A stretch of 13,742 bases of DNA from an uncultured Rhodobiaceae bacterium (GTDB taxonomy: Archaea > Thermoplasmatota > Poseidoniia > Poseidoniales > Poseidoniaceae), in contig CALDQY010000283.1 in the NCBI GenBank assembly GCA_937911445.1, positions 1 through 13,742 on the forward strand. Direction: 5' to 3'. Each line of letters begins with the position of its first letter. The stretch's first letter is position 1. The translations under genes and the position numbers were made by a program. This document shows, piece after piece, positions 7,201 to 13,742 of the stretch. A model generated the notes under the pieces. The model saw nothing but the letters and a program-made list of their open reading frames with translations, was not told the origin of the DNA and made no database searches.

Positions 7201-10200
7201 CTCATCGCCTTACCAATGACAGAGTGGGGTATCCCCAACGTATGTCCATTGTTTGAAGGGTCGTTCACGCTGCAAGCACGTTCAGGGCCGCAGTCAACCG
7301 ATGTGTATCTTGGAGCAGGTTCGCTCGCAACACTTCCTCCAAATTCAACGAGATACATTTCAATCGAAAACACATGCCCAGCCTTTGATCCCATCTCAAC
7401 CGATGCTTCCAATGAATGGGGTTGGGGATATGCAGTCTACAACATTTCAACATCGCATCCAACCGAACTAGCAGCCTACGATGTCCTTGCCTTACCGAAG
7501 CGAGAGAAACTCACGTTCGGACTTGAGGAATCGCTTCTCAATGAAGCACTCAATGCATCCTACACCGGTGATGACAGAGCCTTGCTGGACTTGCCGTTCC
7601 GAATCCAGACGAATCAGGGGAGTGTTCGTGTTGACCTTGAGGTTGAAAGCCAGCCCGATCTTGTTGATTCGGTCATCGATGCTCCGAGTTCTCGCTGGTT
7701 ACCCAACACATTGCGAAGCATTACAACATATCACGAACGTGTAATTCCAACGCATCCAACCATGGAAGCACCAGCTCTCGAACGCATCACCCTCGCCATC
7801 GGTTCAAGCGATGATGCTGTGTCAATTCGAATCAGTGCTGAAGTCGATCGACTCGATACAACACCTCGTTTCATTCAAACATCAGGAGCTGGCTATGCAA
7901 CATTGCAACCAACATCCGGTGCTGTTTGCTCACAGAGCGAGTGTACGGTCACATGGGTGTTCAAGAGTACATGGTTGAATGATGACGTCGATGATCTGCA
8001 TTGGTTCATCTCGTCCATTGATGAGAACGGTTTGGAGATGGGTCCACTCATCTACTCCGACAATACACCATACAACGATGTTGAGAACGATTTGGAAGCG
8101 TTCAATGTTGTTGCCTACGATAATCGTGGACGGCCTCTTCACGATTGGACCAATCCGTTGTGGCCCTTGCATGTCAACCCTGGAACCTCACTCACTGTTC
8201 AAGGGCAAGTTCGATTCCAAGGTATAGCAGATGCATGGGTCGGTGAAGACGAGGCTGAAGTCACCGTCGAAATCCATGCCATCCCTCCATTGAATCTCAA
8301 CGGCCCAGATACGTGGGACGGTGACCCAATCGTTTGGTCCATCTCCAATGCAACGACCGTCGATGACCAGGGTCGGTTTGCGATTCCGTTGGCATTACCT
8401 GATGCTTCATCTCTACCGAGTGATACGCGACTTGAGGCACGAATTCTTCTCACTCGTTGTGGACCTTCTGGTCTTGAAACAATAACGTCGCTGGATCAGA
8501 CAGCACAATCAACCTTCTTCGAAATGATGTACGACAAGAATCCTCCAGATGTCATCGGACTGGAGATTCTCGATCCAAGTGGATTGCAGCCCGCAGACAA
8601 CCACGTTTGGCTTCCTGACCGAGATGTTCCGTTGCGATTGTATGTCGAAGATGCAGAAGGATTGGAATCACCCCTCACGATTTACACATGGTCCGAACAT
8701 CAGGATGATGCGAACGACAATGGCATCATGGAAGAGAGTGAATATCAAACGATGAATGCCAATGTCAACCGTGGTGCTCTCCAAGCTGAGATTGACTTGC
8801 CACTGCTCGACGTTGACGCTATTCTGCATCCGGGCGAACAACAAGGCAGGTTGAGCATTGTCGTCGTGGGTGAAGACCTTGCAGGAAACGCCCTGCAATC
8901 GGGCGGTTCGTTCGGAGAGGACAACGACGTTGCAACCGTATTGGTTCAGCCTCGACAGGCCACGTTGCTCGACATGGACACGGTTACACTGGACACCATC
9001 AATGGAAACTTGTTCCCCGGACAAGAGCATCAATTCCAATTCGATCTTATCGATGGAAACGGAATTGAAAGCCTTGATTTCATCAAGATTGGTCTGATGA
9101 ATTCCCTTCATGAAGACTGTTGGATCAACTATGCCCCACGTTTCGGAGACATCACGGCCGATGTGACCTGTTTTGTTGCACCACCGACCATTACGATAAC
9201 CAAGGACGATTTGACAATGCGATACACCGTTGATGTTGCCTTCCAACTTCGTTGGGATACAATGCACCAATGGAGTGATGCAGCCTTTACGCCATCGATC
9301 AAAGTCATTGATGAGGCCCAAGATGTTGGTTTGGGTGGAACCTACCTCACTGTAGCCAACTGGTCAACACATACACGACTCGAGTTGCAGATTGATTCCA
9401 TCATCGATCGAGTCGCACCGTTTGGTATTCTCGATGATGGTGTCCTTACCTTGCATCCGAACGATTTCGCTGATATTGACATCATCGTCGTTCATCATGA
9501 AACCGATGAACAGGCCTTGAACATCCCATTCGATACGCGCATGCATTACAATCTCTCCTCCTTCGGTATCCGTCATGCTGTGACAGCAGAAATCGTTGAC
9601 AGTCAAGGACAGAGTCGTCATCGTTTGGTGGTCAATCAAACGACGTTACCTCAAGGTGAAGGCGAATTGAGCATTGAAATGACAGGAAGTGTGTTTGACG
9701 TTCAAAACGATATCATGATCGAGTTGCTGCTCGATTCTCAAGCTCCAACCGTGTCCCTCGAACCAGGTACGCTGACCAATTTGGATTCATTGCAAATCAA
9801 CGACATTCCGGTCCAAATCTCCATTCAGGATGATTTCGGCGTTCCAAACGAAGGTGTAGAACTGCATTGGTGCTTCGTTCGTGGAGGCATTGTCGTGTCC
9901 GATTCCACCTCATCCATTCCGATGACGCACGTTGGGACGACGGGAAACATCGCTTCCTTCTCAACCACGCTCGACATCGAATCACAAGGTGTAGCCTTCG
10001 ATAAGAGCGATCGACTCAGTGTTTGGTTTACGCACAATGATCGTGCTGGAAACCTTTTGTCAGGACAAGGTACAGCCTTGATGCCTTTGGACGTGTACAT
10101 TGTTTGGATGGCATATGAACCAACCCCGACCTCCATCAATGCGGAACCGTATCGCCCTGTTCTTGGTGATATCATCACAATCGAATTCACGTTGGAAAAT

Positions 10201-10611
10201 CTTGGATATCTCAACGGTTCGACCAATGTCACGCTCATGGATGCCGATGGACTGATCCTCGGAGATGGGATCTTCTTCCTCGAGCCGGATGAACAGAAGA
10301 GCGTGGTTTGGACCGTTGAAGCATGGACGACAGGCCGTCTTGGTATGGTCATTCAATTGGATGATGATCCATTGTTGATCCCGGTTCCGCTCGCTGATGT
10401 CCTGTACGAAGATGTTGATGCCAAATCCTCGAATTCTGAGCTTGGACTCAATGTACTGCTTGTCCTTCTCGCTGCTGGAGCTGTTGTCGCTTCGATCCTG
10501 ATGCGACGTCAACGCATACAATTGCTCTACGATGAGTTCGAAGAGTACGAAGAAGAAGACCTTCCTCCACCACGACCGTCCGGTTTGGATGATGCTGACC
10601 AAGAGGAATAG
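4294..10611 (+). CDS. Giant cell-surface protein with jelly-roll and Ig-like modules and C-terminal membrane anchor
   Basis: This is a 2105-residue protein. The GTG start is well fixed because an in-frame TGA lies directly before it, an SD (GAGGTGA) is five bases upstream, and a signal peptide follows at once (KK, hydrophobic core 10-21, likely cleavage near VQS28). The N-terminal half has related carbohydrate-binding or MAM-like jelly-roll modules closing in RDGWFIDN (287-294), NGWEGIMIDN (436-445) and RDGWYIDD (682-689). Two of them open with matching FE...MxPxGW stretches (about 121 and 507), indicating internal duplication. The middle (about 700-1400) is beta-rich and unrecognised. Two Ig-like modules (about 1414-1536 and 1814-1925) open with a D...P motif and close with DLAGN or DRAGN; the first holds an EF-hand-like loop at 1472-1483. 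A CARDB-like module follows (about 1942-2035), then one membrane helix (about 2050-2070) and an acidic cytoplasmic tail. N-glycosylation sequons are dense, at least six in the first 120 residues. The likely role is adhesion or surface binding of polymers; no catalytic motif was seen. Confidence 0.85.
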   Translation: MNQPKKHVSAVFLVLLLVLVGPSTYVQSRTVTYGPVTFQPTTNETAVDANITSIQVPANHTITSGFVSIEPVWETVEENGTYFGSGLPNAWANGTHNFTSSLAHGGQLSLATDSSVGSLTDFETTKMVPTGWLTMGQDGEAWGVQNLSSLQTGPPQRDGNHSLAYLTTAENASGCIISPHYQTPEFISNMSLTFDHWRSLASDDAAWVEYTLDNQSSWQQLVPNGGYSDSVTANHHSLAQSLTSIWSGDDEQWTTSRFELDQLTNIATSETMRFRFCIAVGASSNQRDGWFIDNVTWHNTGDDPGAWFHGNLTGDYAPNADGTLIMPIDFSGLSNPIELEVRSNWDIEGGNNDGMTIWYSMDQGVTWILLTPLPGLPGFGVIYQGVRYSDVSFDWLPMFYPVPATAHNHTNASSALLKFNVQTDAIVNHGGGAPANGWEGIMIDNVQLHSGANTPNHVVRVLNNFTTQPTYQNGSTGGWLDNVSAPNQWQWVSSMGVNGPQTDVDSFEDPHMMPEGWAIDNIRGVGWAHGLLGNTTLGPSQWHSGQNGVGIQLNGQYAANSFAHLISPEYVLPDNVTAQLSFRHWICTESAWDGGAVSISTDGGLNWWYLPADVGGFHDQISNVNTNSPFYGEGLLDGSQVTGGCGSGAPRPFELKTSDISNLSGQSVRLRFSFFSDQYVERDGWYIDDAGIDVALFETEGDWISPSIVPHPVFGYGHLDGLAHEPANTSLRFSLIDANGNIIPEYEQRIMPFSVDLNPVEHPSIQIVVHMSSEDPFLTPTVERLGLGVVQSFGRYHQKYNSEMSDFEVTQEGFLKATVGTTVDFIHNPGCIYDAVNIQQMGGNVSLYSFSFTRSSSTYLQGPSVKLEQFTVNTEKELYAPWSFTLSTGDEFKALVVEPHCLVPPQGPHVLIGQNQLEAVSWPPSGHDSNFGVQMMFDSIVNGSIITNATEHGHLYVNTSSSTSYQFRHLIALPMTEWGIPNVCPLFEGSFTLQARSGPQSTDVYLGAGSLATLPPNSTRYISIENTCPAFDPISTDASNEWGWGYAVYNISTSHPTELAAYDVLALPKREKLTFGLEESLLNEALNASYTGDDRALLDLPFRIQTNQGSVRVDLEVESQPDLVDSVIDAPSSRWLPNTLRSITTYHERVIPTHPTMEAPALERITLAIGSSDDAVSIRISAEVDRLDTTPRFIQTSGAGYATLQPTSGAVCSQSECTVTWVFKSTWLNDDVDDLHWFISSIDENGLEMGPLIYSDNTPYNDVENDLEAFNVVAYDNRGRPLHDWTNPLWPLHVNPGTSLTVQGQVRFQGIADAWVGEDEAEVTVEIHAIPPLNLNGPDTWDGDPIVWSISNATTVDDQGRFAIPLALPDASSLPSDTRLEARILLTRCGPSGLETITSLDQTAQSTFFEMMYDKNPPDVIGLEILDPSGLQPADNHVWLPDRDVPLRLYVEDAEGLESPLTIYTWSEHQDDANDNGIMEESEYQTMNANVNRGALQAEIDLPLLDVDAILHPGEQQGRLSIVVVGEDLAGNALQSGGSFGEDNDVATVLVQPRQATLLDMDTVTLDTINGNLFPGQEHQFQFDLIDGNGIESLDFIKIGLMNSLHEDCWINYAPRFGDITADVTCFVAPPTITITKDDLTMRYTVDVAFQLRWDTMHQWSDAAFTPSIKVIDEAQDVGLGGTYLTVANWSTHTRLELQIDSIIDRVAPFGILDDGVLTLHPNDFADIDIIVVHHETDEQALNIPFDTRMHYNLSSFGIRHAVTAEIVDSQGQSRHRLVVNQTTLPQGEGELSIEMTGSVFDVQNDIMIELLLDSQAPTVSLEPGTLTNLDSLQINDIPVQISIQDDFGVPNEGVELHWCFVRGGIVVSDSTSSIPMTHVGTTGNIASFSTTLDIESQGVAFDKSDRLSVWFTHNDRAGNLLSGQGTALMPLDVYIVWMAYEPTPTSINAEPYRPVLGDIITIEFTLENLGYLNGSTNVTLMDADGLILGDGIFFLEPDEQKSVVWTVEAWTTGRLGMVIQLDDDPLLIPVPLADVLYEDVDAKSSNSELGLNVLLVLLAAGAVVASILMRRQRIQLLYDEFEEYEEEDLPPPRPSGLDDADQEE

Positions 10612-10643
10612 TCAAGAAGAAGACCATCGAGGGGAGCCCAAGT

Positions 10644-10728
10644 GCCGGGGTTCCCGAGCGGTCAAAGGGGGTGGACTCAAGATCCTCTGCGTAATGCTTC
10701 GCAGGTTCGAATCCTGCCCCCGGCACCA
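10644..10728 (+). tRNA. tRNA-Leu (anticodon CAA), CCA encoded
   Basis: The acceptor stem GCCGGGG (10644-10650) pairs perfectly with CCCCGGC (10718-10724), followed by discriminator A (10725) and encoded CCA (10726-10728). The T arm is GCAGG-TTCGAAT-CCTGC. The anticodon loop CTCAAGA (10676-10682) puts CAA at 10678-10680, which reads UUG Leu codons. The long variable arm (GCG-TAA-TGC) and A at the discriminator fit leucine, not serine. The D stem is CCC/GGG, and the D loop contains AGCGGTCAAA. The anticodon stem GTGGA/TCCTC has one T-T mismatch (10672/10686), otherwise normal. There is no intron. The gene lies 32 nt after the giant gene's stop and ends five nt before the convergent PIN gene's stop codon. 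Confidence 0.95.
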
Positions 10729-10733
10729 CGAAT

Positions 10734-12605
10734 TCACAGATTCTCGAGTTCTTCCTGCGCATCGCTCGTCAACGATTGGAACACCAAACTTTCCGGGAAT
10801 TCAATGGCGATCAATGCACGAATGGCATAGGATTCGGCCAGATTCTTTGGAGGTTCAGCAATCTTCACACGACCATTGGTGAGTGTAATTCGTGCTCCTG
10901 GTTGTGGAGCATCTGCCTTTGCTGGTAGCCAAATGCCAACACTGCCCAAGGAAGGATGTTCAGCGAGAATCAGTTGCTCTTCAGAGGCTTCACCTACAAC
11001 ATTGGAGATGTACAACGGGCGTTCATCATCAATCACGGTGCTCGCATCCTCCCATTCGTTTGAGAAGGCCAATTCAGCAGAGTCTTCCTGTCGCTTACTG
11101 ATTTGTTCAACCACATCCTCAACTTGCTTTTCTTGCTCAACGGTTTGTTGATGAATTTGGTCAAGAATTTGTCGCAACCCTTCGATCTCGTTATCGTCTT
11201 CCATCGCTCGATGCGCGAGCAGAATCAATTCACCAAGCTCTTCGCTCATGTTTTGCTCAGCAGAAACACATTCCAAAGCTTCATCGAACAGTTCGATGGC
11301 AAAGTCAGGACGATTCAGCGCAAGGAACGATTCTCCAAGTTCGGTCAACGCTTGAGCAGCCATTGAAACATCATCACGAACCAAGGCTTGTGCATGCTTC
11401 AGGGATTCATCCGAAGATTCTCCAGCCATGTACAACGCCATGGCTTGAACGATGTGTTGTTTGAGTCTCATTGGCACACTGAGCGTGTTCAAGCCCAAGG
11501 AAGACGTTGACAAGCGAATGGCCTTCTCAACCTTGTTCGTCGAAAGAGCCAGGACGGCAAGGCGAGCGAGGATACGTGCCTCAATGGTGTCCTCATCGAC
11601 GTGCGTAGCTTGAAACAATGCGGTGGAAAGGTGAAGATGTGAGCCAATCGCATCGCCTTTCATTCGTTTCATGATGGCAAGTGCCATTTCGGCACGAACG
11701 AGGATTCGAGAATGGAAACGATGTGCTACATCGACGAGTTCTCGGTCCAAAGGAGCCAAATCGATACCAGCATTTTCGAGACAATCAGCGATCATAGTTT
11801 GCGTTTCAACGATGATTTCATCGAGCGATTCGTTTGTGAGTTTCTGCTTCAGTTGAGCAACGTGTTGCTCCAATCCCATCATGGTTTGACAACTTGGCTT
11901 CAATGGTGTGAGTTTCTTTCGAAGGTTTGTCTTGATGTCTTCTCCGTTCATCATGCGATGCAGTTGGTTGAGAAGGTTCACGTTCGAACCTTCATTACCC
12001 TGAACTGGTTTCGAAACGGGTTTGGCTTGTGGATTGGACAACAGCGAGTCGACCATCCACGTGATCTTGGCTTGAACGTCGTATTCGTTGCGTCGACTGA
12101 TCGCATACTGCATTTCTGCAGCGCGTATACGACGACCAAGACGACGCAACTCGGAAGCATGCTTCCCTTTGGCTTTGGTTGAGAGTCGCTCAAAGAAGGT
12201 CGAAGGAGGACACACTTCGCTTGCAAGTTGGTGTTCTTCTGTAGCCTTGGCCATCTTGAAATCGTCCGTCACGAGAATCACGTGATGGCCATTGCGTTGC
12301 AAATCGTGTGAAAGAACCATCAGCGAGAGGTCAACGTCTTGTGGAGAAGCTCGTTCTCCAATCTTTGCTCCCAAACCACGAATTTGGTCATCTGAAACTT
12401 CGTGTGTGGTCAACATCGGTTTGATGTGATTCAACAGGTTTGGCTTTTGTTTCCATCGTTGATAGCGAACGTTCTGGATTTCACCATGAACGCCTTTGGT
12501 GACGTGCATCGTTTTCAGAGCAGACTTGAGATCGTCGAGAATGCTTGCCGATGCCATTCCTCCCATGTGAATGAAGCAATTGGAATCGACAACGTAGGTG
12601 ACCAT
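10734..12605 (-). CDS. PIN-domain putative ribonuclease with TPR-like helical region
   Basis: This is a 623-residue protein. Residues 1-125 form a PIN nuclease domain. VVDSNCFI supplies Asp7, HGEI supplies Glu42, SPQDVDLSLM supplies Asp90/Asp92, and LVTDDFKMA supplies Asp114/Asp115. These are the expected acidic residues for a metal-dependent RNase. The layout of SPQDVDL and VTDD resembles Nob1/VapC-type PIN domains. After a basic linker (about 140-165: RRLGRRIRAAE), about 280-455 is helical with TPR character, clearest at about 418-452 (ESFLALNRPDFAIELFDEALE). A glutamate-rich stretch follows, then a beta-rich C-terminal part (about 530-600) that I do not recognise. No zinc ribbon is present, so it is not a standard Nob1. 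No antitoxin-like partner is adjacent. The gene lies 22 nt behind the HAD gene on the same strand, so it is probably translated from one message; its own SD is not evident. The substrate is unknown; rRNA or tRNA processing is possible. Confidence 0.8.
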   Translation of the reverse strand: MVTYVVDSNCFIHMGGMASASILDDLKSALKTMHVTKGVHGEIQNVRYQRWKQKPNLLNHIKPMLTTHEVSDDQIRGLGAKIGERASPQDVDLSLMVLSHDLQRNGHHVILVTDDFKMAKATEEHQLASEVCPPSTFFERLSTKAKGKHASELRRLGRRIRAAEMQYAISRRNEYDVQAKITWMVDSLLSNPQAKPVSKPVQGNEGSNVNLLNQLHRMMNGEDIKTNLRKKLTPLKPSCQTMMGLEQHVAQLKQKLTNESLDEIIVETQTMIADCLENAGIDLAPLDRELVDVAHRFHSRILVRAEMALAIMKRMKGDAIGSHLHLSTALFQATHVDEDTIEARILARLAVLALSTNKVEKAIRLSTSSLGLNTLSVPMRLKQHIVQAMALYMAGESSDESLKHAQALVRDDVSMAAQALTELGESFLALNRPDFAIELFDEALECVSAEQNMSEELGELILLAHRAMEDDNEIEGLRQILDQIHQQTVEQEKQVEDVVEQISKRQEDSAELAFSNEWEDASTVIDDERPLYISNVVGEASEEQLILAEHPSLGSVGIWLPAKADAPQPGARITLTNGRVKIAEPPKNLAESYAIRALIAIEFPESLVFQSLTSDAQEELENL

Positions 12606-12627
12606 GCTTGAACCAGTTCAATCCGCA

Positions 12628-13362
12628 TCATAATTCTTGAGCCGAATGGACGGCAAGAATTGCATCGACAAGAGGGGCAATGGTAGCACTGTTCGGATAG
12701 GGTGAAACAACGTCTGCAGCATCTCGAACATCTGCGAATGGCGTCCCAACTGCAACCGACCATCCCGACATGGCAAACATCGAGAGATCGTTTGGAGCAT
12801 CACCAACGGAGAGTAATTCGGATGCTTCGATACCCATTCGCTGGAGAATCATTTCCAAGCCACTGCCTTTGGAAAGGTGTGGTTCCATCAAGTGAATTGC
12901 AAAACCGGTTCGTACAACGTCAAGATTGGACCAATCGCTTTCCTCAATGGATGATGTGACCAACCGAAGATCCTCATCTTTGAACAGACACCATTCGCTC
13001 TCTCTCCAAGCGTTGGTTTGAATGCCTCTCGCATCGATTTCGGAATGTTGCGATTGAAGCCATTCTGCAGCTTTCTTTGCTTCCTCCCCGGATGCTCGAA
13101 CCAAGGGTTCATCCCAATCTGGATGCCACACTACGCCTCCGTTTTCACAACACATTGGGCCACTGAGTCCGATAAATCGCCACAGTCCATACGTGATGGC
13201 ACGGACGTTCCCAGTTGCAAGGATGACAGGAATGCCAGCATCCTCCAGTTGTCGTAACGCTTCAACTGCATGCATGTCCAAGCGCTTGTTTTCGTCGGTT
13301 AGCGTCCCATCAATGTCGAAAGCGACGACACGAGGACACCAACCCGGTGGGAGCCACTCCAT
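12628..13362 (-). CDS. Archaeal phosphoglycolate phosphatase-type HAD hydrolase
   Basis: This is a 244-residue protein with all HAD motifs. Motif I is FDIDGTLTD (nucleophile Asp16, acid/base Asp18), motif II is ATGN at 49-52, motif III is Lys165 in HLSKGSGL, and motif IV is GDAPND at 187-192 with Asp188 and Asn191-Asp192 for Mg2+. The C2-type cap between motifs II and III (about 75-160) and the overall length fit the Cof/sucrose-phosphatase-like archaeal phosphoglycolate phosphatase family. Those enzymes convert 2-phosphoglycolate to glycolate and phosphate, a salvage step after DNA 3'-end repair or oxygenase side reactions. Other small sugar phosphates are possible substrates, because cap specificity cannot be read by eye. 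The gene starts 17 bp from a divergent HMA-protein gene and lies upstream of the PIN-TPR gene (22-nt gap), a probable two-gene operon. No clear SD is seen at the ATG, so a leaderless or very short leader is plausible. Confidence 0.85.
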   Translation of the reverse strand: MEWLPPGWCPRVVAFDIDGTLTDENKRLDMHAVEALRQLEDAGIPVILATGNVRAITYGLWRFIGLSGPMCCENGGVVWHPDWDEPLVRASGEEAKKAAEWLQSQHSEIDARGIQTNAWRESEWCLFKDEDLRLVTSSIEESDWSNLDVVRTGFAIHLMEPHLSKGSGLEMILQRMGIEASELLSVGDAPNDLSMFAMSGWSVAVGTPFADVRDAADVVSPYPNSATIAPLVDAILAVHSAQEL

Positions 13363-13379
13363 GTTGCAACCAAGGCCTC

Positions 13380-13742
13380 ATGTCTCAAGAAGATTCTCAC
13401 CATGTGACAAATCACGATATCACAGCCTTAATCAAACAGGAATTCAGCAGTATTCTCATGGGGGGAGACAGTGAGGACGTATTTTTCTCGCTGGAGGATG
13501 AAGAACCTCAAGCCAACGGTGAAAAAATAGTTCCACCACCATCAGAAGAGGTTCCCGAGTCTGTTGTGGTTCTCGATTCCGAAATTGTTGAACAAGCGAC
13601 CGGTTGTTACAGGGTTGAATGGCCCCTAGTTGGTATGGACTGTCCGGATTGTGCCGGTAAAGCCATGACTGCGCTTCGAATTCTTCCACAGGTAAAATCA
13701 CCAGCCGTTTCCGCAACACGGGGCGATGTGAAACTTGAACTC
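13380..13742 (+). CDS. N-terminus of a heavy-metal-associated (HMA) domain protein, probably a metal-transporting P1B-type ATPase (3' partial)
   Basis: The frame is open from ATG 13380 to the window edge, 121 codons. Residues 1-75 form a low-complexity acidic and proline-bearing extension with a few histidines near the start (HHVTNH). An HMA domain begins at about 76, with the metal-binding motif GMDCPDCA at 85-92 (Cys88, Cys91), followed by the expected helix KAMTALRILPQV. GMDCxxC is typical of the N-terminal domain of Zn/Cd/Pb- and Cu-exporting P-type ATPases (ZntA/CadA/CopA). The catalytic DKTGT and CPC motifs would lie beyond the window, so a reductase or chaperone with an HMA domain is not excluded. 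The start is uncertain: an in-frame ATG at 13458 (residue 27) is an alternative that would widen the 17-bp divergent gap to 95 bp. Neither start has an SD. Confidence 0.75.
   Translation, partial: MSQEDSHHVTNHDITALIKQEFSSILMGGDSEDVFFSLEDEEPQANGEKIVPPPSEEVPESVVVLDSEIVEQATGCYRVEWPLVGMDCPDCAGKAMTALRILPQVKSPAVSATRGDVKLEL
13427..13435. promoter_or_regulatory. Candidate TATA-like element in the HAD/HMA divergent region
   Basis: CTTAATCAA is identical to the nonamer at 4232-4240 in the other divergent spacer. If it is a TATA element on the plus strand, transcription would begin near 13458, exactly at the alternative ATG of the HMA gene, giving a leaderless message. On the minus strand it would give the HAD gene a leader of about 43 nt. 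If the ATG at 13380 is used instead, the element lies inside the coding sequence. Confidence 0.25.

Noticed and set aside
8668..9321. 217-codon minus-strand open frame inside the giant gene
   Set aside because: The giant gene reads continuously on the plus strand with domain-like structure; the antisense product looks like no known protein.
9825..10602. Overlapping minus-strand open frames of 175 and 180 codons at the 3' end of the giant gene
   Set aside because: They oppose well-supported Ig-like, CARDB-like and membrane-anchor coding sequence and lack recognisable features.
10644..10728. tRNA as tRNA-Ser, given its long variable arm
   Set aside because: The anticodon CAA and discriminator A fit leucine.
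10734..12605. PIN-TPR gene as Nob1 or as a VapC toxin
   Set aside because: It has no zinc ribbon, is far too long, and has no adjacent antitoxin-like gene.
13456..13719. Minus-strand open frame opposite the HMA protein start
   Set aside because: The plus strand carries a clear GMDCPDCA metal-binding motif in an open frame to the window edge.
1..13742. CRISPR array, transposon, prophage or defence island
   Set aside because: I saw no regularly spaced repeats, transposase motifs, terminal inverted repeats with target duplications, or known defence proteins.

Overview
The window looks like a chromosomal segment of a planktonic euryarchaeon, most plausibly of the Marine Group II/III type (Candidatus Poseidoniia). 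The grounds are an archaeal-type EF-1alpha next to ribosomal protein uS10, a GINS-like replication protein, an archaeal phosphoglycolate-phosphatase-type HAD enzyme, a type II tRNA-Leu, an acidic PKD lipoprotein and a giant sequon-rich surface protein with a C-terminal membrane anchor. The lineage is inferred from gene content and style; no database search was possible.

Layout. Positions 1-144 (+) are the last 47 codons of an upstream gene, probably a family B DNA polymerase, ending in a PCNA-binding (PIP) motif. At 194-1384 (+) is a secreted lipoprotein with PKD-type domains. At 1490-3155 (+) lies a compact translation unit, EF-1alpha followed by uS10, both with strong Shine-Dalgarno (SD) sites. 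Two tandem hairpins at 3158-3197 separate uS10 from the convergent gene 4193-3201 (-). I read that gene as a GINS Gins51-type subunit with an unusually long acidic linker between its A and B domains. A 100-bp divergent spacer (4194-4293) then leads to a 2105-residue surface protein (4294-10611, +). Its SD lies inside a perfect 10-bp hairpin. A tRNA-Leu(CAA) with encoded CCA follows at 10644-10728 (+). Next come two minus-strand genes, a HAD phosphatase (13362-12628) followed by a PIN-TPR protein (12605-10734), probably one operon. The window ends inside the start of a heavy-metal P-type ATPase or related HMA-domain protein (13380 onward, +).

How the genes relate. Most are conserved housekeeping genes (replication, translation, carbon salvage) interleaved with lineage-style envelope genes (lipoprotein, giant surface protein). 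I see no CRISPR array, transposon, phage gene or defence cassette. The least explained features are the SD-occluding hairpin before the giant surface protein, the PIN-TPR architecture, and the GINS-like protein with its acidic linker. No stretch longer than 300 bases lacks a gene.
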